Position numbers and translations under genes: made by a program. Under the pieces are notes generated by a model. The model did no database searches and was not told where the DNA came from. It saw nothing but the letters and a program-made list of their open reading frames with translations. Source: Bradyrhizobium sp. sBnM-33 (GTDB lineage Bacteria > Pseudomonadota > Alphaproteobacteria > Rhizobiales > Xanthobacteraceae). Taken from it: a stretch of DNA of 64,000 nt. The stretch spans positions 62,001-126,000 of the forward strand of contig NZ_CP136624.1 in NCBI RefSeq assembly GCF_032917945.1, read 5' to 3'. Below, piece after piece: positions 8,489-16,841 of the stretch; position 1 is the stretch's first letter; each line of letters begins with the position of its first letter.

Positions 8489-9403
8489 TCATTTGCTCTT
8501 CCGCCGCTCTCGTTTCCGCCACTCCGCGACAAACGAGACGAACGCGGCAAGCGCCGGCGGCGGCTGGCGACGGCTCGGATAGTACAAAAACGGCCCCGGA
8601 AACGGCGGGCACCAGTCGTCGAGCACGCTGACCAGCGCGCCCGACTTGATGCCGTAGCGTACATAACCTTCGAACGTCAGCCAGAAGCCCACCCCGTCAT
8701 GGACGGCGCGCAATGCCAGCCCCAGATAGGTCGCGACCAGCTTGGCCGGCGGGGAAACCTTTACGACACGGCCCGCTTTCTCAAACTCCCAATCCAGCAT
8801 CGCGCCGCTGCCGAAGCGGGTGCGGATACAGGCATGGTCGAGCAGATCCTTCGGCGCTTCCGGTCGACCATGTCGAGCAACATACTCCTTGGACGCCACC
8901 ACGGCGTAACGCTGCGGCGCTCCGAGCGAGACCGCGATCATGTCCTGCGCCAGATGTTCGCCATAGCGCACGCCGGCGTCGAATCCGCCGGCAACGATAT
9001 CGATAAACGAACTCTCGCCGACGATCTCCAACTCGATTTTGGGATGCTTCTCAAGAAACGGCGCGACCATCGGCGCCAACACGAGGTCGATTGCCGGCGG
9101 CGGCGCATTGATGCGTAGACGCCCCGACGGCACGGCCCGCAGGCCGCGCACCTGATCGAGCGCCGCACCGACATCCGATAGCGCCGGGCCGACGCGCCCC
9201 AGCAACAACTCGCCGGCTTCGGTGAGGGCTACGCTGCGCGTGGTGCGATTCATCAGGCGGACGCCGAGCCGCTCCTCCATGTCGCGCAGCCGCTGGCTGA
9301 GGCTTGAGACAGAGACGCCCTGTTCTGTCGCGGCACGGCGGAAATTCCGGGTGCGCGCCACGGCGACGAACGCGTCGAGGTCGCGGAGGTCGAAATCCTT
9401 CAT
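8489..9403 (-). CDS. LysR-family transcriptional regulator
   Basis: The 304-residue protein has the standard N-terminal winged helix-turn-helix ([23 protein letters not shown]... then [34 protein letters not shown], residues 6-65). A substrate-binding domain with [18 protein letters not shown] follows. It resembles LysR proteins that sit divergently beside the oxidoreductases they control. Here it diverges from an aldo/keto reductase, and a 20-bp perfect palindrome overlaps its own start codon. Autorepression and control of the reductase are inferred. The effector is unknown. Confidence 0.92.
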   Translation of the reverse strand: MKDFDLRDLDAFVAVARTRNFRRAATEQGVSVSSLSQRLRDMEERLGVRLMNRTTRSVALTEAGELLLGRVGPALSDVGAALDQVRGLRAVPSGRLRINAPPPAIDLVLAPMVAPFLEKHPKIELEIVGESSFIDIVAGGFDAGVRYGEHLAQDMIAVSLGAPQRYAVVASKEYVARHGRPEAPKDLLDHACIRTRFGSGAMLDWEFEKAGRVVKVSPPAKLVATYLGLALRAVHDGVGFWLTFEGYVRYGIKSGALVSVLDDWCPPFPGPFLYYPSRRQPPPALAAFVSFVAEWRKRERRKSK

Positions 9404-9422
9404 TGTTCGATATACTGAACAA
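9403..9422. promoter_or_regulatory. LysR-type operator: perfect inverted repeat in the divergent promoter
   Basis: TTGTTC, eight bases, GAACAA. The first base belongs to the LysR start codon, so a bound protein would block initiation of its own gene. The layout (long palindrome between a LysR gene and its divergent target) is the classical LysR binding-site arrangement. Confidence 0.7.
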
Positions 9423-9507
9423 GCTATTTCGTATTGTCCAGCTTATCGATTCAGTCGAGACGGTCCATATCGGTCTCGTCGCCACCGATCTTTTGAGGAG
9501 GACCATC

Positions 9508-10509
9508 ATGGAAAAGCGCAAACTCGGCACGACGGGCCCAACCGTCTCCGCCATCGGCCTCGGCTGCATGGGCATGTCAGACTTCTACGGGCCGGCCGAC
9601 CGCAGCGAGAGCATTGCCACCATCCACGCCGCGCTCGACGCCGGCATCACCCTGCTCGACACCGGCGATTTCTACGGCATGGGTCACAATGAAATGCTGA
9701 TCGGCGAAGCGCTTGCCGCGCGCGGCCGCGACAACGTCCGGATCAGCGTCAAGTTCGGCGCGCTGCGCGACCCCGCAAAGAACTGGTCCGGCTACGACAG
9801 CCGCCCGGCGGCGATCAAGAATTTCCTCGCTTATTCGCTGCAGCGACTGCGCGTCGATACAATCGATATCTACCGGCCGGCACGGCTCGACCCGGACGTG
9901 CCGATCGAGGAGACGGTCGGTGCGATGGCAGACATGGTGAAGGCCGGCTGGATCAGGCATATCGGCCTGTCGGAAGTCGGCGCGGAGACCGTCCGCCGCG
10001 CCCATGCGGTGCACCCGATCAGCGACCTGCAGATCGAATACTCATTGATCTCGCGCGGCATCGAGGACAACATCCTGCCGACCTGCCGCGAACTCGGCAT
10101 CGGCATCACGGCCTATGGCGTGCTGTCACGCGGGTTGATCAGCGGGCACTGGACGGCCGATCGCGGGACCAAGGATTTTCGCGCCATGAGCCCGCGTTTC
10201 CAGGGAAGCAATCTCGACGCCAATCTGGCGCTGGTGGACTCATTGCGTGCGATTGCAAGCGAGCTCGGCGCCTCCCCCGCACAGGTCGCGATTGCGTGGG
10301 TCGCGGCGCAGGGCAACGACATCGTGCCGCTGGTCGGCGCCCGCCGTCGTGACCGTCTCTCCGAAGCGCTCGGCGCGCTCGACGTGAAGCTGACCGAGAA
10401 GCATCTCGCCGCGCTCGCCAAGGCGTTTCCGCCAGGCGCTGCGGCCGGCGCGCGGTATCCGGAGTCGCAGCTCGCGCATATGGACAGCGAGAGGGCCGCG
10501 AAGCAGTGA
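9508..10509 (+). CDS. Aldo/keto reductase
   Basis: The 333-residue (alpha/beta)8-barrel enzyme has the AKR start ([20 protein letters not shown]). The catalytic-Asp motif is [11 protein letters not shown], with Tyr in the same segment, and the catalytic Lys is in ISVKFG. The C-terminal NADPH site is [16 protein letters not shown]. The fourth catalytic residue, His, would fall in [11 protein letters not shown], where relatives have Y-x-H-R-x-D-P. Here that position is Ala125. The start at 9508 has GAGGAGG 7 bases ahead; the longer frame upstream overlaps the promoter. It is probably controlled by the divergent LysR. Confidence 0.9.
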   Translation: MEKRKLGTTGPTVSAIGLGCMGMSDFYGPADRSESIATIHAALDAGITLLDTGDFYGMGHNEMLIGEALAARGRDNVRISVKFGALRDPAKNWSGYDSRPAAIKNFLAYSLQRLRVDTIDIYRPARLDPDVPIEETVGAMADMVKAGWIRHIGLSEVGAETVRRAHAVHPISDLQIEYSLISRGIEDNILPTCRELGIGITAYGVLSRGLISGHWTADRGTKDFRAMSPRFQGSNLDANLALVDSLRAIASELGASPAQVAIAWVAAQGNDIVPLVGARRRDRLSEALGALDVKLTEKHLAALAKAFPPGAAAGARYPESQLAHMDSERAAKQ

Positions 10510-10611
10510 GAACGCCAAGCGTCATCGGCGCCGGTGTATGCGGCGGCACCCCCGACCATAGCCGATGCTCCGCATCGGCGTGTTTGTTAAGGACGGCGGC
10601 CGGAGGCCGCC

Positions 10612-10775
10612 TATGCCTCCCCCGCAAGCGGGAGAGGGAGCGGATAGCGTACGTCGTGGGGCCGCCAGTTCTTGATCTTACAGATGGGGTTTGTTGAGCG
10701 CGCATCTCACGAAGCGGCGCGCTCGTGGCCCTCTCCCGCTCTTGCGGGGGAGGGCCGGGGTGGGGGCAGCCACTC
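10612..10775. repeat. Intergenic inverted repeat, CCTCCCCCGCAAGCGGGAG family
   Basis: CTCCCCCGCAAGCGGGAGAGGG on the left and CCCTCTCCCGCTCTTGCGGGGGAGGG on the right face each other, each also a small hairpin. It fills the 273-base gap between the convergent aldo/keto reductase and moeB-like genes; no gene is seen there. Confidence 0.8.
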
Positions 10776-10782
10776 CGGGATT

Positions 10783-11586
10783 CTAGGCCGCGTAGCCGCT
10801 CAAATCAGTGATCGTGGGCGTATCGCCATTGAGCGGGTTGGCCGGGTCGCGCGTGTAGCGCAGGGTTTCGAACCGCATCGCGCGCGCGTCCACCATCACC
10901 AGCCGCCCTACCAGGCTCTCGCCGAAGCCGACGATCTCACGGATCGCCTCCAGCGCCATCATCGAGCCCAGCATGCCCGCCAGCGCGCCCATGACGCCGG
11001 CCTCGGCGCAGGCCGGTATGGTGCCAGGCGGCGGCGGTTCGGGAAACAGGCAGCGATAGGTCGGATTGAAGTGGCCGTCACCGTCCCGTTCATGCGCCCG
11101 GATCGTGGTCAGCGATCCGTCGAACATCCCCAGCGCCGCCGTGATCAGCGGCTTGCCGGCGAAGAAGCAGGCATCGGAAACCAGGTAGCGGGTTTCGAAA
11201 TTGTCGGAGCCGTCGAGCACGAGATCGTAGCCGTCGATCAGCGACATCACGTTCCCCGCATCGAGGCGCACCGCATGCGCCTCGAACTGGACATGGGGGT
11301 TGAGCGCGTGAACCGTATCCGCGGCGCTGTCGACCTTGCGCCGCCCGATGTCGGGCGTGGCGTGGATGATCTGCCGCTGCAGATTGGACAGCGAGACAAC
11401 GTCGTCATCAACAGCACCGAGCCTGCCGACACCGGCCGCCGCCAGATACATCAGGACGGGCGCGCCGAGGCCGCCGGCGCCGATCACCAGCGCGGATGCC
11501 GCTTTCAAGGCGGCCTGCCCGGGACCGCCGACTTCGCGCAGCACGATATGGCGGGCGTAGCGTTCGAGTTCGTCGGCGCTCAGCAT
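10783..11586 (-). CDS. HesA/MoeB/ThiF-family adenylyltransferase (MoeB-like E1 enzyme)
   Basis: The 267-residue protein resembles MoeB, which adenylates the C-terminus of the MoaD sulfur carrier in molybdopterin synthesis. ThiF, acting on ThiS, is a close alternative. The ATP loop GAGGLGAPVLMYLAAAG and the NLQRQIIH arginine finger are present. The DGSDNFETRY motif and the PEPPPPGTIPACAEAGV crossover loop follow. The paired Cys ligands of the structural zinc are mostly gone: YRCLF keeps one, and the C-terminal C-x-x-C is replaced by NPLNG. The start at 11586 begins the family-typical MLSADELERYARHI; a longer frame would run into a repeat. Confidence 0.85.
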   Translation of the reverse strand: MLSADELERYARHIVLREVGGPGQAALKAASALVIGAGGLGAPVLMYLAAAGVGRLGAVDDDVVSLSNLQRQIIHATPDIGRRKVDSAADTVHALNPHVQFEAHAVRLDAGNVMSLIDGYDLVLDGSDNFETRYLVSDACFFAGKPLITAALGMFDGSLTTIRAHERDGDGHFNPTYRCLFPEPPPPGTIPACAEAGVMGALAGMLGSMMALEAIREIVGFGESLVGRLVMVDARAMRFETLRYTRDPANPLNGDTPTITDLSGYAA

Positions 11587-11620
11587 GGTCGTGTGCTGTC
11601 CTTCCTTCGCTGGCAAACCC

Positions 11621-11740
11621 TCATGGTGAGGAGCGCGGAACGCGCGTTCACCGGACGATGCTTCGCATCGTCTGGACACCATGAGGCCCGGCTGGTGGCC
11701 TCGTCCTTCGAGACGCCGCTTCGCGGCTCCTCAGGATGAG
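11621..11740. repeat. Intergenic inverted repeat, CTCATGGTGAGGAGC family
   Basis: CTCATGGTGAGGAGCGCG...at the left faces CGGCTCCTCAGGATGAG at the right. An inner hairpin has CGATGCTTCGCATCG. It lies upstream of moeB and before the rightward secreted-protein gene, so it is not a terminator for either. Confidence 0.75.
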
Positions 11741-11852
11741 GGGAAAACTGAACCGGGGTGCGGTTGTTGCCGACTAAGCAGATGTGCTTAATTGGTCGGA
11801 CGTCAATGATTGCACTCTCCTTATTTTCTGCCGGGATTTGTCGGGATTTGTC

Positions 11853-13232
11853 ATGAGATTGGTGCTTTCAGCAACATTGATGATCGCTGCGTCGATTTTT
11901 GTGATCTCAGGGGCCGCCGCGCAGGCGCAAATGACGCCACCTTCGACGGCGGGCGCCAAGCCGAAGCAAGTCACGACGGTGCCGATCCGTCCCGCGCTGC
12001 AGAGGCCGGAGGACACGGCGAAGGCCTTAAACCAGGCCGAGCGGCTGGCGCTGCAGTCGGACCTCGCCTGGGTCGGGCAATATAACGGCGCCATCACCGG
12101 TGACGTCAGAGAGCGCATGGTCAATGCGATCAAGGAATTCCAGAAGTCGCGCGGGGCCAAGCCAACCGGCGTGCTCAATCCGCAGGAGCGCGGCACGCTC
12201 GCCGATACCGCCCGAAAAAAGCAGGAAAACGTTGGCTGGAAGATCACCGTCGATCCCCGCACCGGTGCGCGGCTCGGCATTCCCACCAAGCTGGTGCCGC
12301 AGCAGGCCAGCGATGCCAATGGCACCAAATGGACCTCTCCGAACGGCACGATCCAGATCCAGCTTTCGCGGCGCAAGGAAGCCAATCCGACCACGACAAA
12401 ACTCGCCGAACGCGAGAAGAAAGAGCCGGGCCGCACCATCGATTACACCGTGGTCAAGCCGGATTTCTTCGTGCTGTCCGGCCTCCAGGGCCTGAAGAAG
12501 TTTTATATGCGCGGCACCTTCAAAGGCGATGAGGTCCGCATCCTCACCATCATGTACGACCAGGCAACCGAGAACACCGTCGAGCCGGTCGTGATCGCGA
12601 TGTCGAGCGCGTTCAATGCGTTTCCGGCTGCCGCGCAAACGGCAGGGCCTCCCCCGCGCAGGAGCGTGGAATATGGCACCGGCCTCGTCGTCGGCGACGA
12701 TGGCGCGATTCTGGCCGACCGCCAGATCACCGATGGTTGCCTCACGGTCGCGATCGCAGGCTTCGGCAATGCCGATCGCGTCGCCGAAGACAAAGAGCAC
12801 GATCTGGCGCTCTTGCGCATCTATGGCGCGCGCGGGCTGAAGGCGCTCAATCTCGCCAATGCCGCCACCAAGGCGGCGCTCGACCTCACCGGCATTGCCG
12901 ATCCGCAGAACCAGGGCGGCGGCGCGGCGGTGACCAGCGCCAAGGCATCGGTGGCCCAGCTTGGTGGCGGCAGCGACATCGCGCTGACGCCCGCGCCGGT
13001 ACTCGGCTTTTCCGGCGCGCCCGCGCAGGACGGCGACGGCAGCTTCGCCGGCATCGCGCTGTTGAAGCCGGTTCAGGTGGCGGGACCTACCAATGGCGTA
13101 CCGGCGGCGCAGGCTGTGCTGGTGGCAGCCGATACCGTGCGCGGTTTCCTCAAGGCCAACGGCGTCAACGCGGCCGGCGGATCGAGCGATGCGAAGCCGT
13201 CGGTCGTCCGCGTGATCTGCGTGCGGAAATAG
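11853..13232 (+). CDS. Secreted protein: peptidoglycan-binding domain plus inactive trypsin-like domain
   Basis: The 459-residue protein has a signal peptide (residues 1-27) and a PG_binding_1-like region (about 50-110: LNQAERLALQSDLAWVGQYNG, then IKEFQKSRGAKPTGVLNPQER). A middle domain follows (about 120-260). The C-terminal part (from about residue 277) follows the trypsin/DegP pattern: GTGLVVGDDGAILADRQITDGC, then DLALLRI, then FSGAPA. The catalytic His position is Gln291, while Asp317 and Ser387 remain, so proteolysis is unlikely. A wall-anchored scaffold or sensor is inferred. ATG 11853 was chosen because it places the signal peptide at the N-terminus. Confidence 0.8.
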   Translation: MRLVLSATLMIAASIFVISGAAAQAQMTPPSTAGAKPKQVTTVPIRPALQRPEDTAKALNQAERLALQSDLAWVGQYNGAITGDVRERMVNAIKEFQKSRGAKPTGVLNPQERGTLADTARKKQENVGWKITVDPRTGARLGIPTKLVPQQASDANGTKWTSPNGTIQIQLSRRKEANPTTTKLAEREKKEPGRTIDYTVVKPDFFVLSGLQGLKKFYMRGTFKGDEVRILTIMYDQATENTVEPVVIAMSSAFNAFPAAAQTAGPPPRRSVEYGTGLVVGDDGAILADRQITDGCLTVAIAGFGNADRVAEDKEHDLALLRIYGARGLKALNLANAATKAALDLTGIADPQNQGGGAAVTSAKASVAQLGGGSDIALTPAPVLGFSGAPAQDGDGSFAGIALLKPVQVAGPTNGVPAAQAVLVAADTVRGFLKANGVNAAGGSSDAKPSVVRVICVRK

Positions 13233-13240
13233 CGCTCGCT

Positions 13241-13365
13241 CGTGTCCCGGACGCGGTGCAGCGTGTAACGCTGCTCCGCAGAGCCGGGACCTATCTGTGC
13301 CGCGGAGCGATGGGCCCCGGCTCAGCAGCGCATCACTGCGTGCTGCGCTGCGTCCGGGGCACGAG
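13241..13365. repeat. Intergenic repeat, GACGCGGTGCAGCG family, copy 1
   Basis: CGTGTCCCGGACGCGGTGCAGCG on the left is inverted relative to CGCTGCGTCCGGGGCACG on the right. Copy 2 is at 52617-52752. The two share the outer arms and parts of the centre (AACGCTGCTCCGCAG, GCCGGGACCTA, CATCACT-CGTGCTGCGC) but differ in the middle. Confidence 0.88.
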
Positions 13366-13560
13366 ATGACCTGCTCCGTGGATTATGCAGACGCGCGCGG
13401 AGCGGGGACGCGCGATGCGATCACGCGCTTCTTGTTGTCATTCATCGAGGCAAATCGGCCCGCTGCAGCATGCACAGCCGTATTCACCCGTTATTGCCAC
13501 AATTCCATAATTCGGCATCATTGCAAGCTGACTGATTCGGACAACCGCGATTCGAGAAGA

Positions 13561-13665
13561 CCTTTGGATCGGGCTGGGTACGTCTGAGGAGCGAAAGCTC
13601 GGCACCGCAGAATGCGGTGCTCCTCGTGTGGCGTAACCCCTCTGAAGCCATCCAAAGGATCTAGA
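13561..13665 (+). promoter_or_regulatory. Structured 5' leader of the ParA-like gene, ribosome site in a long-range stem
   Basis: CCTTTGGAT (13561-13569) is the exact reverse complement of ATCCAAAGG (13650-13658), which contains the AAAGGA ribosome site of the next gene. Between them is a perfect 8-bp hairpin, GCACCGCA-GAA-TGCGGTGC (13602-13620), and an overlapping GAGGAGC/GCTCCTC pairing (13586-13625). The rest of the gap (13366-13560) shows nothing I can name. I do not recognise a known riboswitch class. Confidence 0.5.
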
Positions 13666-14421
13666 ATGCAGACGATCGTATTGGCCACCCAAAAGGGCGG
13701 CTCCGGCAAAAGCACGCTGGCCATCGGCCTCGCGCTTGCAGCCATCCAGGCCGGGCACACCGTCCGCCTGATCGAGACGGACACCCTTTCGAACTGGCAG
13801 CGCCGGCGCCCCTTTGCCGAGCCCATCGTCGAGCCGGTCTACGTGGCCAGCGACGTCGAACAACGACTACAATCGCTCGATCGTGACGGCGTGACGATGA
13901 CGATCATCGATACCGCCGGTGGCGTCAGTGCATCGACCAATTCAGCCATTCGTTATGCCGATCTGTGCCTGATTCCGACGCGCCCGAGCGTCGCCGACAT
14001 CGAAGCGACTGCCGCGACGCTGAGCGTCATCAGGGCCTGGCACAAGCCGTTCGCCTACGTCCTGAACCAGACCCCGATCCGCGGCGCGCGCCTTAGCAAC
14101 GCCGAGGCTGCGCTCAGCGAGGAGGCCGCACGCGATATCGCCGACATCGTCGCAAGGCCCTTCATCGTGATGCGCAACGATCACCAGGACGCGCTGAGCT
14201 CGGGTCTTGCGGTCAGCGAATATGCACCAAGCGGCAAATCCGCCGAGGAGATCCGCGGCCTCTGGCAATGGATCGAAGCCCGGCTGGACGATACGGCGGC
14301 CGCCGACGAACGGATCGCGGAGGCATTCGTGGGAGCGCCGGAGATCCTTCCGGCAATGGCTGCGCTCGCGCCAATCGAAAACGACAGCGCTCTCTTCCTG
14401 AGAGCGCCGGCTCGAAGCTGA
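13666..14421 (+). CDS. ParA/MinD-family ATPase (orphan)
   Basis: The 251-residue P-loop ATPase has a deviant Walker A motif near the N-terminus (ATQKGGSGKST, residues 6-16), with the second lysine signature of ParA/MinD. Asp in LIETDTLSNW is the switch I region. The Walker B-type strand is TMTIIDTAGGVSA. Such proteins position plasmids, chromosomes or protein clusters. No ParB-like partner or centromere-like repeats are seen next to it, so the cargo is unknown. ATG 13666 was chosen over an upstream start because AAAGGA lies 7 bases ahead and Walker A then falls at the usual place. A structured leader precedes it. Confidence 0.88.
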   Translation: MQTIVLATQKGGSGKSTLAIGLALAAIQAGHTVRLIETDTLSNWQRRRPFAEPIVEPVYVASDVEQRLQSLDRDGVTMTIIDTAGGVSASTNSAIRYADLCLIPTRPSVADIEATAATLSVIRAWHKPFAYVLNQTPIRGARLSNAEAALSEEAARDIADIVARPFIVMRNDHQDALSSGLAVSEYAPSGKSAEEIRGLWQWIEARLDDTAAADERIAEAFVGAPEILPAMAALAPIENDSALFLRAPARS

Positions 14422-14522
14422 CACCCCGCTCCCCGCAACGCCGTTGCCTGCGACAAATGCGAAGCGTTTGCGCAAGGGAGCATCGCGACGACTTGTCCGC
14501 CAAAGCTCGGCGGGCGAAGACG

Positions 14523-14559
14523 GAAGCAATCCGGCCCACCAGCCCCGCCGGATTGCTTC
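14523..14559. terminator. Perfect 13-bp stem between convergent genes
   Basis: GAAGCAATCCGGC and GCCGGATTGCTTC flank an 11-base loop. It lies just past the stop of the leftward GNAT gene and 100 bases past the parA-like gene, so it may end both. No T-run follows on either strand. The arms share GAAGCAATCC with the 54228 repeat. Confidence 0.5.
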
Positions 14560-14565
14560 GCTCCG

Positions 14566-15123
14566 CTATCTGTTCCGGCGCAGCCATTGTTCCCGCGTCA
14601 CACGCCATCGTTCGGCTAGCGTCTGACCGTTGTGATGGGCAAGCTCGACGTAGCCGACCAATTCGGCGCCGGTCTTTTGCTTGACCCGGCGCGATGCCTC
14701 ATTGGTAACCGCGTTACAAGCGTAGAAGACCTCGAGACCCAGTACGCCGAAGACGAAACTGTTCACCTCCGCGACGGCTTCGCTCATCAGGCCTTGATTC
14801 CAATAGCGTTCCGCGAGCCAGAAGCCCCGGTTGCCCTTCGCATTGTCCGATCTCGGGCGGAAGCGAATATTCCCGATCGCCTCGCCATCACCGCCGCGCA
14901 GCACCAGCATCCAGTTATAGATCTCTTCCCCCGCGGCGACCCTCTCCAGCTCCCTCGTGATGAAAGTCGTCGCGCCGTCCTCCGGATATGGCCAGGGGAC
15001 AACCGATGCGAGATGCTGGATGATATTCCAGTTGTTGAAATGCCGTTGGATCGCCGGCGCATCGGATAGCGCGAGCGGCCGCAAGATCAGTCGCTTGGTT
15101 TCGAGCGTCGGCGTGATGGTCAT
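14566..15123 (-). CDS. GNAT acetyltransferase, RimJ/RimL type
   Basis: The 185-residue protein has the RimJ/RimL opening ([24 protein letters not shown]). The acetyl-CoA segment is [21 protein letters not shown], and [18 protein letters not shown] follows. These enzymes acetylate protein N-termini or small amines; the substrate is not predictable here. The start at 15123 overlaps the mutM stop codon as ATGA, which points to translational coupling with mutM, so I preferred it to in-frame starts further upstream inside mutM. Confidence 0.88.
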   Translation of the reverse strand: MTITPTLETKRLILRPLALSDAPAIQRHFNNWNIIQHLASVVPWPYPEDGATTFITRELERVAAGEEIYNWMLVLRGGDGEAIGNIRFRPRSDNAKGNRGFWLAERYWNQGLMSEAVAEVNSFVFGVLGLEVFYACNAVTNEASRRVKQKTGAELVGYVELAHHNGQTLAERWRVTREQWLRRNR

Positions 15124-16001
15124 TTCTGACATTTCGGACACCAGAAGGTCGAACGGCCGTTCTGAACGAAGCGCCGCACGATACCTACGCAGCCTTTGGT
15201 TTGGCACTTCTCGCCCTCTCGATCATAGACCTGGAACGAGTGCTGGAAATAGCCGAGCTCGCCCGAGGTCAGCCGATGATCGCTGATCGAGGAACCGCCG
15301 GCTTTAATGGCCTGATTGAGCACTGTGTGAATTGCATCCACCAGCCGCCCTGCATGGTCGGTCGGCTCACCCTTCGTCGTTGCCAGTGTCGCCGCCAGCC
15401 GCCGCGGCGAGAGATGCGACCGGTACAGCGCCTCACAGACATAGATATTGCCGAGGCCGGCGACCACGCGCTGGTCGAGCAGCGCGGCCTTCAGGCTGGT
15501 CTTCTTGTTGAAGCAGGAGCGCGCCAGCATCGCGGCGTCGAATTCGTTGCCGAGCGGCTCGGGCCCGAGGTCCTTCAATAGCGGTTCGTGCTCCAGCACG
15601 TTACGGGCAATAATCTTCATGTAACCGAAACGGCGCGGATCATTGAACACGACGGATCTGCCCGACGACATGTGAAACACCACGTGATCATGAGCGCGGT
15701 CCTCGCTGCGCGGATGGTGGAATTGGCCGGGCGTATTGCTAGTGCCGCCATCGAGCACCCGGAACGAGCCGGACATGCCCAGATGCATCAGCAGCACGTC
15801 GCCGGAGGTAAGGTCCGCCATCAGGTATTTGGCGCGGCGGCCAAGGCCAGTCACGGTCTGACCCTCCAGCCGGGCGATAAAGTCTTTTTGAAAGGGAAAC
15901 CGCAAATCCTTGCGGCGGGCTTCCGCTTTGAGGATTTTTGACCCCTCCATGGCGGGCTGCAGGCCGCGGCGGACGGTCTCAACTTCAGGCAATTCAGGCA
16001 T
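15120..16001 (-). CDS. mutM: Formamidopyrimidine-DNA glycosylase
   Basis: MutM (Fpg) excises 8-oxoguanine and formamidopyrimidines and nicks the site. After Met removal the N-terminal Pro nucleophile of [13 protein letters not shown] is exposed. The helix-two-turn-helix glycine/asparagine segment [19 protein letters not shown] is intact. The C-terminal zinc finger is present in the C-x4-C...C-x2-C form (CQTKGC ... CPKC). Length is 293 residues. The open frame extends 13 codons further, but only ATG 16001 puts Pro at position 2, which catalysis needs. It is divergent from ubiE and coupled to the GNAT gene. Confidence 0.96.
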   Translation of the reverse strand: MPELPEVETVRRGLQPAMEGSKILKAEARRKDLRFPFQKDFIARLEGQTVTGLGRRAKYLMADLTSGDVLLMHLGMSGSFRVLDGGTSNTPGQFHHPRSEDRAHDHVVFHMSSGRSVVFNDPRRFGYMKIIARNVLEHEPLLKDLGPEPLGNEFDAAMLARSCFNKKTSLKAALLDQRVVAGLGNIYVCEALYRSHLSPRRLAATLATTKGEPTDHAGRLVDAIHTVLNQAIKAGGSSISDHRLTSGELGYFQHSFQVYDREGEKCQTKGCVGIVRRFVQNGRSTFWCPKCQK

Positions 16002-16079
16002 GCAGGCATTCACCTTGTGAAGGCGACGTGATAGCGCCATTGCGGCGGGCGCGCTATGGTCCGGTAATGGAGTAAGCTA

Positions 16080-16841
16080 ATGGATCGGCCGGATCAAACC
16101 ACTCATTTTGGCTTCAGGGATGTGCCTCTGGGGGACAAGCAGACGCTGGTGAACAGCGTGTTTCACAGCGTGGCGTCCCGCTACGACCTGATGAACGATC
16201 TGATGTCGGCAGGCCTGCACCGGGTCTGGAAAGACATCATGATCACGGCGCTCAACCCGCCGAAAAATGATGCGCCGTTCGCGCTGCTCGACGTCGCCGG
16301 CGGCACCGGTGATATCGCCTTCCGTGCGGCCAAGACTGCAGGCGCGGGCTTCCACGCCACCGTCTGCGACATCAATGCCGATATGCTCGAGGTGGGCCGC
16401 AATCGCGCCATGGCGCGCCATCTCGATCAGCAGGTGTTGTTTGTCGAAGGCAATGCCGAGGCGTTGACTTTCGCGGATCGTTCCTTTGATGCCTACACCA
16501 TCGCCTTCGGCATTCGCAACGTGCCGCGGATCGATGTCGCGCTGCGCGAGGCCTATCGCGTGCTGCGGCCGGGCAGCCGATTCCTGTGTCTGGAGTTCTC
16601 CACCGTCGACGTTCCCGGACTGGACTGGCTGTACGACCAGTTCTCGTTCAAGCTGATCCCGCCGCTCGGCCGCGCCGTGACCGGCGATGCAGAGTCCTAT
16701 CAGTATCTGGTCGAATCGATCCGGAAATTCCCCCGACCCAATGTGTTTGCCGAGATGATTCGCGCCGCCGGCTTTTCGCGGGTGAGGTGGGAAAGCCTTT
16801 CCGGCGGGATCGTGGCGCTGCATTCGGGCTGGCGCTTGTGA
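16080..16841 (+). CDS. ubiE: Bifunctional demethylmenaquinone/2-polyprenyl-benzoquinol C-methyltransferase
   Basis: UbiE adds the C-methyl group in ubiquinone (and menaquinone) synthesis using S-adenosylmethionine. The 253-residue sequence carries the SAM loop [17 protein letters not shown]. UbiE signatures are present: [19 protein letters not shown] near the N-terminus, and [15 protein letters not shown] followed by [10 protein letters not shown] near the C-terminus. Its stop overlaps the GTG start of ubiB, so the two ubiquinone genes are translationally coupled. Confidence 0.96.
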   Translation: MDRPDQTTHFGFRDVPLGDKQTLVNSVFHSVASRYDLMNDLMSAGLHRVWKDIMITALNPPKNDAPFALLDVAGGTGDIAFRAAKTAGAGFHATVCDINADMLEVGRNRAMARHLDQQVLFVEGNAEALTFADRSFDAYTIAFGIRNVPRIDVALREAYRVLRPGSRFLCLEFSTVDVPGLDWLYDQFSFKLIPPLGRAVTGDAESYQYLVESIRKFPRPNVFAEMIRAAGFSRVRWESLSGGIVALHSGWRL

